From NCBI RefSeq assembly GCF_000165795.1, contig NZ_CM001022.1:310001-374000 (forward strand): 64,000 bases of DNA, given 5' to 3'. Under the pieces are notes generated by a model that searched no databases, was not told the origin of the DNA, and was given only the letters and a program-made list of their open reading frames with translations. Position 1 is the stretch's first letter. Each line of letters begins with the position of its first letter. Positions 16,791-25,776 of the stretch are shown here, in pieces. Source of the DNA: Aminomonas paucivorans DSM 12260. Its GTDB lineage: Bacteria > Synergistota > Synergistia > Synergistales > Synergistaceae. The position numbers and the translations under genes are program-made.

Positions 16791-18896
16791 ATGGACGACC
16801 ACCAGAAGATCCGCTTCCTGGAGGAACGCCTGGCCCAGGCGAACCGGGAGAGGATGGAGGCCATCACCGCCCTGGAAATGGCCCTGGACCTGCACCGCTA
16901 CCTGCCCACCCTGGACGAGGGCACGAACGCCGAATCCCTCCTGGAGGAGGCCTCTCCCCGCATCCGGGCTGTGCTTCCCTTCCGGGCCTTCGCCTTCTAC
17001 CTGGTGGGGGAGGGGTTCCCCAGCTTCGACCGGATCTACTGCGACCCCGTCTCCTGGTCCGCCTTCGTGGAGCGGGAAAAGACCCTGTTGGTGGAGGACG
17101 GTTCCTTCTCCTGGGCCATCGACCGGCGCAAGGTGGTGGCCGTCACCTCCTCCGGCCGGGAAGAGAAGATCCTCCTCCACGTGCTGGCCACGCCGAGCCG
17201 GGTGTTGGGCATGTTCCTGGGGGTGCTGGACCCCAAGACGGAGATTCCCGACGTGTCCCTTATCTTCCTTTCCGTGGTGCTCAACTCCGTGGCCTCCCTG
17301 ATCCAGAACCTCCAGCTCTTCCGGCTGGTCCAGGGGCTCAACGGGGAGCTGGTGGAGCGGGTCTTCGCCCTGGAGCGGTCCGGCCGGAACCTCCAGAAGG
17401 AGCGGAGGGAGCTGCAGGGCAAGGCCCAGGCGGCGGAGGAGGACCGGGACCACGCCAACCGGACCCTGCTGCAGGAGATGGCCCAGCGCCGACGGATGGA
17501 GGAGGTCCTCCGCAGCCAGGAGGAGCAGATCCGGGCGCTCTTCGAGTCCTCCCCCGATTCCATCGTGGTCCTGGGGCGGGACGGGACGTGTCTGTACGCC
17601 AACGGGGCCTTCCTGGAACGCACCGGTTCCTCGGAGGAGCGGGTGCGGGGTCAGGGTCTGGAGGAACTGCTCTCGGAGACTCCGGACCAGGTCCCCTTCT
17701 GGCGGGAGGCCCTGGACGAGGTCTTCGCCTCCGGCCGGACCGTCCGAAGGGAGACCCGGATGGTCTTCCACGGGCGGGCGGTGTGCCTGGAGTCCACCCT
17801 GTCCCCCATCCGGGGGAAGGGGGACGAGGTGTGCGCCGTGGGGGTCATCTGGAGAGACGTGACGGAGCGCCGCCTGGCGGAGGAGCGGATCCGGTTCCTG
17901 AGCTACCACGACCCCCTCACGGGGCTGTACAACCGCCGCTATTTCGAGGAGGAGCTGGTCCGGGTGGACACCCCCCGGCAGCTTCCCATGAGCCTGCTCA
18001 TCGGGGACGTGGACGGGCTCAAGCTCACCAACGATGCCTTTGGCCACCAGGAGGGGGACAGGCTTCTGGTGGACGCGGCGGAGCGCATCCGCAAGGTCCT
18101 TCGGGGGGAGGACATCCTGGCCCGCTGGGGAGGGGACGAGTTCGTGGTGGTGCTGCCCCGCACCGACGCCGCCACCGCCCGGGCCGTGGCGGAGCGGATC
18201 TCCCGGTACGACGAGGCCCGGATCCCCATCCCCTGCCGCATCACCTTCGGGGCGGCCACCAAGGATCGGGAGGACCAGGACCTGGGGCAGGTGCTCCGGG
18301 AGGCGGAGGACCGAATGTACGCCCGCAAGCTCCTGGAGCGGGAGGGGGTGCGGCGGCAGATTCTGTCCGCCCTCATGGACCGGCTGCGCCGCAGCACCTT
18401 CGAGAGCGAGGCCCACACGGAAGGGGTGGGGGGAGCGGCGCGGCGGGTGGGAGAGCTGCTTCGCCTTCCCCAGGAGGAGATGCGCTGGCTGGAGCTGTTG
18501 TGCTGCTACCACGACGTGGGGATGATCGACCTGCCCGAGGCGGTGCTGCGCAAGCCCGGTCCCCTGGACACGGGGGAGTGGGAGATGGTGCGCAAGCATC
18601 CGGAGCTGGGGTACCGCATCGCCCTGTCCTCTTCCTCCGACCTGGCTCCGGTGGCGGAGACGATCCTGTGCCACCACGAGCGCTTCGACGGCACCGGCTA
18701 CCCCCAGGGGCGCAGGGGGGAGGAGATCCCCCTGCTGTCCCGGATCCTGGCCATCGCGGATTCCTACGAGGTGCTCACCTCCGGGCGCCCCTACCGCCCC
18801 GCCCTGTCCCCCCGGAAGGCCCGGGAGGAGATCCTCCGGGGGGCCGGGTCCCGCTACGACCCGGAGCTGGTGCGCCTCTTCCTGTCCGAGCCCTGA
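16791..18896 (+). CDS. PAS-GGDEF-HD-GYP c-di-GMP signalling protein
   Basis: A 701-residue cytosolic protein with opposing c-di-GMP domains. Order: N-terminal GAF-like region (~45-190), coiled coil (~190-245), PAS (~250-360), GGDEF with intact GGDEF signature at 447-451, then HD-GYP (~530-700) with YHD at 573-575 and HHERFDGTGYP from 628. The GGDEF half should make c-di-GMP and the HD-GYP half should break it down; such pairs often use one domain as a regulator of the other. The HxxGH-type helix (HTEGVGGAARRVGE) precedes the HD. The ATG at 16791 is preferred over 16785 because AGGAGG is 7 bases before it. The frame is open upstream but that portion is non-coding shadow. Co-transcribed with the HDOD gene. 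Confidence 0.92.
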   Translation: MDDHQKIRFLEERLAQANRERMEAITALEMALDLHRYLPTLDEGTNAESLLEEASPRIRAVLPFRAFAFYLVGEGFPSFDRIYCDPVSWSAFVEREKTLLVEDGSFSWAIDRRKVVAVTSSGREEKILLHVLATPSRVLGMFLGVLDPKTEIPDVSLIFLSVVLNSVASLIQNLQLFRLVQGLNGELVERVFALERSGRNLQKERRELQGKAQAAEEDRDHANRTLLQEMAQRRRMEEVLRSQEEQIRALFESSPDSIVVLGRDGTCLYANGAFLERTGSSEERVRGQGLEELLSETPDQVPFWREALDEVFASGRTVRRETRMVFHGRAVCLESTLSPIRGKGDEVCAVGVIWRDVTERRLAEERIRFLSYHDPLTGLYNRRYFEEELVRVDTPRQLPMSLLIGDVDGLKLTNDAFGHQEGDRLLVDAAERIRKVLRGEDILARWGGDEFVVVLPRTDAATARAVAERISRYDEARIPIPCRITFGAATKDREDQDLGQVLREAEDRMYARKLLEREGVRRQILSALMDRLRRSTFESEAHTEGVGGAARRVGELLRLPQEEMRWLELLCCYHDVGMIDLPEAVLRKPGPLDTGEWEMVRKHPELGYRIALSSSSDLAPVAETILCHHERFDGTGYPQGRRGEEIPLLSRILAIADSYEVLTSGRPYRPALSPRKAREEILRGAGSRYDPELVRLFLSEP

Positions 18897-18900
18897 AGGA

Positions 18901-20352
18901 TCACTTCCTCCAACAGGCGGGGTGGAGCAGCACCGCCACGGTGAACAGCTCCAGCCTCCCCATGAGCATGGCGAGGCTGTAGATCCACTTGGCCCCGCCG
19001 GGAAGGGCCGCGTAGTTTTCCGCAGGCCCCACGTTGCCCAGCCCCGGACCGATGTTCCCCAGGGTGGCGGCGGCTCCCGAGAGGGCGGTGAGGATGTCCA
19101 CCCCCAGGGCGCAGACCCCCAGGGTGCAGAGGGCGAGGGCGCCTATGTACAGGGAGAAGAAGGCCCCGATGGCGCTCACCAGCCGGGGAGGCAGGGCCTG
19201 GTGTCCCAGGCGGATGGGTACCACCGCCCGGGGGTGGAGCAGGAGGAACAGCTCGTGCCCCACGTGACGGCACAGCACCAGGAGCCGCACGTTCTTCATG
19301 GCCCCCCCGGTGGACCCGGCGCAGCCCCCCACGAACATCAGGAGCAGCAGGAGGAACTGGGCCGCGTAGGGCCAGTTCTCGTAGTTCGCCGTGGCGAACC
19401 CCGTGGTGGTGAGGATGCTCACCACCTGAAACGCCGCCGCCCGGACCCGCTCCTCCAGGTGGGGGTAGAGCCCCCCCCCGGCCAGGAAGGACACCGTGAG
19501 GACCACGCAACCCAGGGTGATGAGGGCGTAGAACCGGAACTCCGGGTCCTTCAGAAAGGCCCCGGGGTGTCCCGTGAGGGCCAGGTAGTGGAGGGTGAAG
19601 TTGGCTCCCGCCAGGAACATGAAGAGGATGATGACCCACTGGAGGTAGGGGCTGGAGAAGTGCCCCACGCTGGAGTTGTAGGTGGAGAACCCCCCGGTGG
19701 CCATGGTGCCGAACATGTGGGTCAGGGCGTCGAAGAGGTTCATCCCCCCCGCCATCATCAGGGCGGTCTGGGCCAGGGAGAGGAACACGTAGACCCCCCA
19801 CAGAAGCAGGGCTGTCTGCTGCACCCGGGGGGTGAGCTTCTCCGGCACCGGCCCGGGGACCTCCGCCCGGAAGAGCTGTCCCCCCCCCATGCCCAGCACC
19901 GGCATCACCGCCAGGGTGAGCACGATGATCCCCATCCCCCCCAGCCAGTGGGTGAGGCTGCGCCAGAAGAGGAGGCCCCGGGGGACGACCTCGATGTCCG
20001 TCAGCACCGAAGAACCGGTGGTGGTGAAGCCCGACATGGTCTCGAAGAAGGCGTCGGTGTAGGTGGGGACGGCGTGGGCGAACCAGAAGGGCAGGGCCCC
20101 CACGGCGGAGGCGGCGATCCAGGAGAGGGTCACTGCGGCGAAGGCCTCCCGCAGCCCCATGTCCGAGGATTGCCCCCGGCGTCCCAGGAAGAACAGGGCC
20201 CCGGAGGCGGCGAACCCGCTCATCATGGACAGGGCCAGGGCGTCCCGGTCCGACGTGTGGTCCCAGAGGGCCCAGCCCAGGGGCCAGAGCATCCACAGGG
20301 TCACCACCCCCGTGAGCAGCCCCAAAAACTTGGCGACCACGGGAAACCTCAC
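18901..20352 (-). CDS. trkH: Trk potassium uptake transmembrane subunit TrkH
   Basis: Membrane channel subunit of the Trk K+ uptake system. The 483-residue protein has four pseudo-repeats, each with a pore-loop glycine: TTTGSSV, GTMATGGF, TTTGFAT and ATLGNIGPG, which together form the selectivity filter. Other TrkH landmarks are HWLGGMGIIVL and FVGGCAGSTGGAMKN. It begins at a GTG at 20352 whose GTGA overlaps the TGA stop of trkA, so translation is coupled. It ends 5 bases from the convergent HD-GYP gene. Confidence 0.95.
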   Translation of the reverse strand: MRFPVVAKFLGLLTGVVTLWMLWPLGWALWDHTSDRDALALSMMSGFAASGALFFLGRRGQSSDMGLREAFAAVTLSWIAASAVGALPFWFAHAVPTYTDAFFETMSGFTTTGSSVLTDIEVVPRGLLFWRSLTHWLGGMGIIVLTLAVMPVLGMGGGQLFRAEVPGPVPEKLTPRVQQTALLLWGVYVFLSLAQTALMMAGGMNLFDALTHMFGTMATGGFSTYNSSVGHFSSPYLQWVIILFMFLAGANFTLHYLALTGHPGAFLKDPEFRFYALITLGCVVLTVSFLAGGGLYPHLEERVRAAAFQVVSILTTTGFATANYENWPYAAQFLLLLLMFVGGCAGSTGGAMKNVRLLVLCRHVGHELFLLLHPRAVVPIRLGHQALPPRLVSAIGAFFSLYIGALALCTLGVCALGVDILTALSGAAATLGNIGPGLGNVGPAENYAALPGGAKWIYSLAMLMGRLELFTVAVLLHPACWRK

Positions 20353-21716
20353 GCCTCCTCCACCCCCAGGATCCGCACCGCGTCGGGCATGTCGTGGGTG
20401 GCGGCGAAGAGCACCGCCCGGTCCCCCGCCTGGAGGAGGGTGGCTCCCGTGGGGATGAAGGCCTCCTCCCCCCGGATGACGATCCCCAGCAGCACCCCCT
20501 GCGGCAGGGGGAGGTCCTGCAGGGAGACCCCCACGGCGGGGCTCGTCTCCGGCAGGGTGACCTCCAGGGTCTCCGCGCCGATCTGGTCCAGCACCGCCAG
20601 GACCTTGGAGCCCGCAGGATAGCGCACGTTGCGGATGATGCCCTCCGAGAGGGCCAGGTTGCGGTTCACCACCGCGTCCAGGGGAAGCCGGTCCGCCATC
20701 TTCAGGTAGGAGTGGCGCTTCACCACGGCGATGCTCTTGGCGGCCCCCAGGTGTTTGCCCAGCACTGCCAGGAGGAGGTTCTTCTCGTCCTCTCCCGTGG
20801 CTGCCACGAAGCCGTCCGCGTCCTCGATGCCTTCGTGACGCAGCAGGTCCTCGTCCGCCCCGTCCCCCCAGAGCACCGTGGTGCGCTCCAGCTCCTGGGA
20901 CAGGCGTTTGCACTTTCCCCGGTCCTGGTCCAGGAGGCGCACGTCCACCCCCCCGCGGTGTTCCAGCAGCCGGGCCACCTGGAAGCCCACCTTGCCGCCC
21001 CCCACCAGGAACACCCGGCGCAGCTTGCGGCGGCGGCGGGGCTGGAAGATCTGCTCCAGTTCCTCCACCTGGTCCCGGTAGCACACGGAGTAGCACAGGT
21101 CCCCCTCCCGGAGGGAGTCCCCCGCCCGAGGGACGAAGCCCTTACCCTCCCGATCAATGAAGGCCACCAGGGTGATGAGGTTGGGGTACATGCGCCGGAG
21201 GGCGTGGAGGGGCACCTCGCAGGCCGGGGAGTCCGGGGCGATGCGGAACACGTAGAGTCCCGCCTTCCCCGCCAGCAGCTCCGTGGCGTGCACCGCCGAA
21301 CGGATCTGGAGCAGTTCCTCCACCTCCCGGGCCACGGAGCGCTCCGGGGAGATCATCAGGTCGATCCCCAGGTCCTTCGCCCAGGTGCCCGTGTCGGTGA
21401 ACTCCAGCCCCACCGCCCGGGCGATGACCTTGTGGATCCCCATCCGCCGGGCCACCCAGCACGCCAGGATGTTCACCTCGTCCCGGTTGGTGCAGGCGAT
21501 GAGCAGGTCCACCCCCGAATCGGGGTGCACCCCCGCCCGTTCGAGAACCTGGGGGCGGGCCCCGTTGCCCCGGACCAGCATCACGTCCAGCTCCTGCTCC
21601 GCCTTGTAGGCCCGATCCTCGTCTTCCTCCACCACCACCAGATCGTGCCCGTCCTGGGACAGGCTCTTCGCCACGCTGAAGCCCACTTCTCCTGCGCCCA
21701 CCAACACGATCTTCAA
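20349..21716 (-). CDS. trkA: Trk potassium uptake regulatory subunit TrkA
   Basis: Cytosolic gating subunit that binds NAD(H)/nucleotides and controls TrkH. The 455-residue protein holds two copies of RCK: an N-terminal Rossmann fold (MKIVLVGAGEVGFSVAKSL), a first TrkA-C domain ending near residue 225, a second Rossmann fold (RRVFLVGGGKVGFQVARLLE, then DGADEDLLRHEGIEDADGFVAATGEDEKN), and a second TrkA-C domain. Acidic residues at the ends of the second strands (VVVEEDEDR, VRLLDQDRGK) favour NAD(H). The start is the ATG at 21716. Gene order trkA-trkH with a 4-base overlap indicates one operon. Confidence 0.95.
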   Translation of the reverse strand: MKIVLVGAGEVGFSVAKSLSQDGHDLVVVEEDEDRAYKAEQELDVMLVRGNGARPQVLERAGVHPDSGVDLLIACTNRDEVNILACWVARRMGIHKVIARAVGLEFTDTGTWAKDLGIDLMISPERSVAREVEELLQIRSAVHATELLAGKAGLYVFRIAPDSPACEVPLHALRRMYPNLITLVAFIDREGKGFVPRAGDSLREGDLCYSVCYRDQVEELEQIFQPRRRRKLRRVFLVGGGKVGFQVARLLEHRGGVDVRLLDQDRGKCKRLSQELERTTVLWGDGADEDLLRHEGIEDADGFVAATGEDEKNLLLAVLGKHLGAAKSIAVVKRHSYLKMADRLPLDAVVNRNLALSEGIIRNVRYPAGSKVLAVLDQIGAETLEVTLPETSPAVGVSLQDLPLPQGVLLGIVIRGEEAFIPTGATLLQAGDRAVLFAATHDMPDAVRILGVEEA

Positions 21717-22265
21717 GAGGGGTCACTCCCCGACTCGTGAAATCATCCAGGCAGGGAGGGCGCTTTCGCTCCCTCCCCACCGGGCTTATCCTATCATCTG
21801 GCGGGCAAACGGGCGCCTCGCAGGGAATCCGATGAGAGCAGGGGGCAGGACCGCAAGGGGAGAAGGACCCTCCGCTCCGCCTCTTTTGGGGGCGCCGAGC
21901 CGTGCCGCGGCGGATCCCCCCGTTCCCGCCCTCCCTTCGGAGCTTCGACCCTTCCGGGAACACCTGCACCGAAGCGCCCGCTTCCGGCGGATGGATCGCC
22001 GGGGGGGTGCTTTCGTTTCTCCTGTTGTTTCGGGTGGCACGGATCCCCGTCCCCGCCTCCTTCTCCTGCCTGGCGCGCTGCTTCGGGCGTCCCCGCCCCG
22101 GGTGCTGCTTTGCGACAACCCTTTTGTTCCCGGGCCTACCCCGAATCTCCTGGTCCCGGGCTCCCCTAGTCCCCTCCTCGTTCCCTTCGGCCCTCCCCCG
22201 GTAGGGGGCGGCGGAGTCGGTGGAATTTTCTCGCAGCAAATGCCCTCCTTGTTTTTTCAAGCCCC
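21717..22265. other. Long intergenic stretch with no recognisable gene
   Basis: About 550 bases between the divergent trkA and GntR genes. Open frames exist on both strands, but their translations are proline/arginine-rich, match no family I know, and lack ribosome sites. Near 21750-21780 there is an imperfect GC hairpin close to the trkA start, without a T run. I see no tRNA, repeat or mobile-element end. It is unusually long for this compact region and may hold the trkA control region. Confidence 0.5.
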
Positions 22266-22294
22266 TTGACGTTCCCTGGAGTTTCTACTAGCCT
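22266..22294 (+). promoter_or_regulatory. Probable promoter of the GntR/saccharopine dehydrogenase unit
   Basis: TTGACG (22266-22271) and TAGCCT (22289-22294) are separated by 17 bases. The -10 is weak. A perfect palindrome sits just downstream at the expected transcription start. Confidence 0.5.
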
Positions 22295-22300
22295 GGGATG

Positions 22301-22320
22301 CATCTTGGGATCCCAAAATG
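22301..22320. promoter_or_regulatory. Palindromic operator, probably for the adjacent GntR regulator
   Basis: A 20-base inverted repeat matching at 9 of 10 positions per arm, with the perfect 12-base core TTGGGATCCCAA (22305-22316). It lies 6 bases after the -10 box and 28 bases before the GntR start, the right place for auto-repression. The core resembles the centre of the candidate operator at 44486-44509. Confidence 0.6.
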
Positions 22321-22348
22321 GACTCATTGAAGAGAGGGGGAGGCGGTC

Positions 22349-23020
22349 ATGCCGCGAAGCCGGGCCGAAGAGGACGCCCGTTCGGAAATCATCCGGCTGG
22401 TGATGCACCGGACCCTTTCTCCCGGGGAACGGGTGGTGGAGCAGGCCCTGGCGGAGCAGATGGAACTCAGCCGGACCCCGGTGCGCAACGCCCTTCGGGA
22501 GCTGATCGCAGAGGGTTTTTTGGAGCGCCTGGACCCCAAGGGTGCCCGGGTCCCGGTGCTCTCTCCGGAGGACATGAAGCGTCTCTTCCAGGCCCGGGGC
22601 GAGGCGGAGGGGCTGGCTGCCCGGGAGGCGGCGGAGGCGATCACGGAGGAGGAGCTGGAACGTCTTCGCGTGCTCTTCGCCCGGGAGGAGGCGGTCTACC
22701 GGAGCTGGAGCATCGACGGGTTCACGGAGGTGAACTGTGCCTTCCATCGGGGCGTTGCCGAGGGGAGCCACAGTCCCTATCTGGTCCGGTTCGTCCAACA
22801 ATGTTTTTGGCGTTCCCAGGTGTACGTCTTCTTCTTCGACCAGTTCTACTTGGGGTATCGGGAGTACGAGGGGACCCGGGTTCCTCCCGGATACGACTTC
22901 AGCCACGAGGCCCACCGGGGAGTCCTGGAGGCCCTGGCGGACCGGGATGCTCCCCGGGCCCGGCGTCTGATGGAGGGGCACGTGCGGGAGACCTACGAGG
23001 CCCTGTTGCGGCGGGAGTGA
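22349..23020 (+). CDS. GntR-family transcriptional regulator (FadR/FCD subfamily)
   Basis: A 223-residue DNA-binding regulator. The N-terminal winged helix contains RSEIIRLVMHRTLSPGERVVEQALAEQM and the recognition-helix signature ELSRTPVRNALRELIAEGFLER. The C-terminal all-helical FCD effector domain (~85-220) has the metal/ligand histidines in CAFHRGVAEGS and in DFSHEAHRGVLEALADRD. FCD regulators usually sense carboxylates or amino-acid catabolites and repress nearby catabolic genes. It starts at the ATG at 22349 and is followed 14 bp later by saccharopine dehydrogenase on the same strand, so it probably controls lysine/saccharopine-related catabolism and itself. Confidence 0.9.
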   Translation: MPRSRAEEDARSEIIRLVMHRTLSPGERVVEQALAEQMELSRTPVRNALRELIAEGFLERLDPKGARVPVLSPEDMKRLFQARGEAEGLAAREAAEAITEEELERLRVLFAREEAVYRSWSIDGFTEVNCAFHRGVAEGSHSPYLVRFVQQCFWRSQVYVFFFDQFYLGYREYEGTRVPPGYDFSHEAHRGVLEALADRDAPRARRLMEGHVRETYEALLRRE

Positions 23021-23034
23021 GGAAGGAGGAGGGC

Positions 23035-24372
23035 ATGGTGCGTCGAGTGCTGGTCCTGGGGGCGGGGCGCGTGGCGGGTCCCTGCATCGCCCATCTGGCG
23101 AAGCGGGAGGACGTGGAGGTCCATGCGGCGGATCGGGACCCTTCCAGGTTGGAGGCGCTTCGGTTTCCCCGGGTGGTCCCCCGGCTCTGCGGGGATCTGT
23201 CGGACCCGGGTTCCCTGGTGCGGGAGCTTCGGCCGGAGGTGGTGGTGAACCTCCTGCCCGCCCCCACCATGGCCTCCGTGGCCCATGCCTGCCTGGAGGC
23301 TCGAGCCCACATGGTGAACGCCTCCTACATCAAGGACCCTCTGTCGCGCCTGGATGGGGCCGTCCGGGAGGCGGGGCTGCTCTTCCTGTGCGAGATGGGC
23401 CTCGATCCGGGGATCGACCACATGGCCGCCTGCCGGACCGTGGGGGAGATCCACCGGCGGGGGGGCAAGGTGGCGGCGTTCTGGTCCGCCTGCGGGGCCC
23501 TGCCGGATCGGTCCTCCGACACGAACCCCCTGGGTTACAAGCTCTCCTGGTCCCCCCGGGACCTGCTGGGGGTATGCCGCCGGGAGGCCCGTTTTCTGCG
23601 GGACGGGAAGGAGACGGTGCTTCCGGGGGGAGAGCCCTTCCGACACGCCACCCTGGTAGAGGTGGAGGGGCTCGGGTGGTTCGAGGAGTACGCCAACGCC
23701 GATTCCCTGCCCTACCGGGAGCGCTACGGCATCCCGGAGGTGCGGGACCTCTACCGCTGTACCCTCCGGTACCCCGGATGGAGCGAGCTGGTCCGCTATC
23801 TGCTGGATCTGGGGTGGTTTGAGGAGGGCGAGCGGGATCTGCGGGGCCGTTCCCTCTGGGACCTGACGGCGGAGAGGGTCGGCGACGCGCCCCAGGAAGG
23901 GCGAAAAGGGGCGGCGGCCCGGCGCCTGGGTTGCCCCGTCTGGGCTGCCGCCTTGGCGGTCCTGGAGTGGCTGGGAGTCTTCTCCGACGCCCCCTGTCCC
24001 CTGGAGCGGGGGAGCCTTCGGGACGTTCTGGAGCGGGTTTTCCTGGAAAAGCTGTCCTTCCTCCCGGGAGAGCAGGACCTGGTAGTGCTCCAGCACCGTT
24101 TCGCGGTGGAGTACCCCGACGGCCGAAAGCCGGAGACCTGGGTCTCCACCCTGGTGGATCGGGGGACGGAGGGGGAGGAGACCTCCATCGCCCGAACCAC
24201 CGGACTTCCCGCCGCCATGGGGACGGAACTCATCCTGGAGGGGCTTGCCCTCCGGGGGGTGCACGCCCCCGTGGCCCCGGAGGTGTTCGTTCCGGCCCTG
24301 GAGCTTCTGGCGGCTCGGGGGCTTCGGTTTCTGGAGACGGTGCTTCCGGGGCGCAAGGTCCCGGGAAGATGA
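23035..24372 (+). CDS. Saccharopine dehydrogenase family protein (Lys9/reductase type)
   Basis: A 445-residue NAD(P)-dependent dehydrogenase. The N-terminal Rossmann fold is MVRRVLVLGAGRVAGPCIAHLA, followed by HAADRDPSRL. The middle has blocks seen in glutamate-forming saccharopine dehydrogenase: VVNLLPAPTMASVAHACLEARAH, VNASYIKD and LCEMGLDPGIDHMAA, then GYKLSWSPRDLL and YRCTLRYPGWSELVRYLLDLG. It should interconvert saccharopine with glutamate and aminoadipate semialdehyde, a step of lysine degradation, or a related imine-forming reaction. It starts at the ATG at 23035 behind GGAAGGAGGAGG, 14 bp after the GntR gene. No lysine-ketoglutarate reductase is adjacent, so the exact substrate is open. 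Confidence 0.87.
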   Translation: MVRRVLVLGAGRVAGPCIAHLAKREDVEVHAADRDPSRLEALRFPRVVPRLCGDLSDPGSLVRELRPEVVVNLLPAPTMASVAHACLEARAHMVNASYIKDPLSRLDGAVREAGLLFLCEMGLDPGIDHMAACRTVGEIHRRGGKVAAFWSACGALPDRSSDTNPLGYKLSWSPRDLLGVCRREARFLRDGKETVLPGGEPFRHATLVEVEGLGWFEEYANADSLPYRERYGIPEVRDLYRCTLRYPGWSELVRYLLDLGWFEEGERDLRGRSLWDLTAERVGDAPQEGRKGAAARRLGCPVWAAALAVLEWLGVFSDAPCPLERGSLRDVLERVFLEKLSFLPGEQDLVVLQHRFAVEYPDGRKPETWVSTLVDRGTEGEETSIARTTGLPAAMGTELILEGLALRGVHAPVAPEVFVPALELLAARGLRFLETVLPGRKVPGR

Positions 24373-24601
24373 CCCCACGGGAGGGATGAGGCGTCGCGGA
24401 GTCGCCAAGGGAAGGTCCGGGCAGGGGGACGCCCCGGCCCGGACGGCAGGCGGTTCTCCCGGGACCCGGTTTCGGGGGAGCTTGCGGGGAAGGCCGATCC
24501 GACGGGACAGAGGGAACCGGCCGCAGAAGGATCCGAAGACGCGCATCCCGGTGAGCCCGGGTCCCGCTTTCGGGAACAGAGAAGACAGAGGGGGGTTTTC
24601 C

Positions 24602-25753
24602 ATGAGGAGGTTCGGTTGGTTGTGGGCGTGGCTTCTGGTGGGGATGACCGCGGGGGCCGCCTGGGCGGCGGATCCCATCGTCCTCGGGAAACTGGCGGCC
24701 CTCACGGGATCCGGGGCCACCTGGGGGGAACACTACCAGAACATCTCCATCCTGGCGGTGGAGGAGATCAACGCCAAGGGCGGCCTGTTGGGGCGTCCGG
24801 TGGAGCTGGTGATCTACGACACCAAGGGACGCCCCGAGGACACGGTGAACGCGGCGCGGCGGATGATCGAGAAGGACAAGGTGGTGGCCATCGCGGGGAC
24901 CAACTACAGCGGCCTGCAGATCGCCATCCGTCCCCTGAGCGAGCGGGCCCAGGTGCCCATTCTGGCCACCTCCGCCACGAACCCCGCGGTGACCGTGGAC
25001 GCCAAGACGGGCAAACCCTACCCGTACTCCTTCCGGATCTGCTTCACCGATCCCTACCAGGGGACCATCATGGCGGAGTTCGCCTACAGGAAGCTGAAGC
25101 TCGCCAAGGCGGCGATCTTCCACGACGTGGGGAGCGACTACGCCGAGGGGATGAAGCAGTTCTTCGTGGAGCGGTACGCCAAGCTGGGGGGCAAGGTGGC
25201 GGGAACCTACGGCTACCGGGACGGGGACGTGGACTTCCGGGCCCAGATCACCAACGCCAAGGTCTCCGGGGCCCAGGTGGTCATCCTCCCGGGGCTGTAC
25301 AAGGAGATGGCCCTCATCATCAAGCAGGCCGCGGAGATGGGCTGGAACCCCGTCTTCATCGGCGGGGACGGCTACAGCCCCGCCATGTACGAGATCGCCG
25401 GGAAGGCCATGGAGAACACCTACTGGGTGACCCACATCGCCTTCGACGATCCGGTCCTCAAGCCCCTCATCGCCAAGTACACCAAGCGGTTCGGCAAGCC
25501 TCCGGTGGAGATCGTCTCCATTACCCTGGGGTACGACGCCATGTACGCCCTCTTCGACGCCATCCGCCGGGCGGGCACCACCGACGGGGCGGCGGTGGCC
25601 AAGGCCTTATCCCAGACCAAGGGGCTCCAGCTGGTGGACTTCAAGCTCACCATGGACCCGAAGACCCACGATCCCTTCAACAAGCCCGCGGCCATCCTGA
25701 AGATCGTGGACGGCAAGGAGACCCTCTTCGAGAAGGTGACTCCGGGGGACTAG
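24602..25753 (+). CDS. Branched-chain/amide-type amino acid ABC transporter substrate-binding protein
   Basis: A 383-residue periplasmic binding protein of the Leu/Ile/Val family (type I fold). The signal peptide is MRRFGWLWAWLLVGMTAGAAWA, cleaved before ADPIVLG. Motifs of the family include IVLGKLAALTGSGATWG, the AVEEINAKGGLLGRPVELVIYDTKG block, VAIAGTNYSGLQIA and PILATSATNPAVT, then FRICFTDPYQGTIMAEF and IFHDVGSDYAEGMKQFF. It is intact but no permease or ATPase gene is near, so it must share a transporter encoded elsewhere or act as a sensor. It starts at the ATG at 24602. A 229-base gap from the saccharopine gene suggests its own promoter, although the three genes may work together. Confidence 0.92.
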   Translation: MRRFGWLWAWLLVGMTAGAAWAADPIVLGKLAALTGSGATWGEHYQNISILAVEEINAKGGLLGRPVELVIYDTKGRPEDTVNAARRMIEKDKVVAIAGTNYSGLQIAIRPLSERAQVPILATSATNPAVTVDAKTGKPYPYSFRICFTDPYQGTIMAEFAYRKLKLAKAAIFHDVGSDYAEGMKQFFVERYAKLGGKVAGTYGYRDGDVDFRAQITNAKVSGAQVVILPGLYKEMALIIKQAAEMGWNPVFIGGDGYSPAMYEIAGKAMENTYWVTHIAFDDPVLKPLIAKYTKRFGKPPVEIVSITLGYDAMYALFDAIRRAGTTDGAAVAKALSQTKGLQLVDFKLTMDPKTHDPFNKPAAILKIVDGKETLFEKVTPGD

Positions 25754-25776
25754 TTCCCGGGGAAAGGAGCTGGACC

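Noticed and set aside
21786-22269. Open frames on both strands between trkA and the GntR gene.
   Set aside because: Compositionally biased translations, no ribosome sites, no recognisable domains.
24373-24601. Possible lysine or other amino-acid riboswitch in the 229-base leader before the substrate-binding protein.
   Set aside because: The leader is GC-rich and can form hairpins, but I could not match the conserved core of a lysine, glycine or SAM class; a covariance search would decide.
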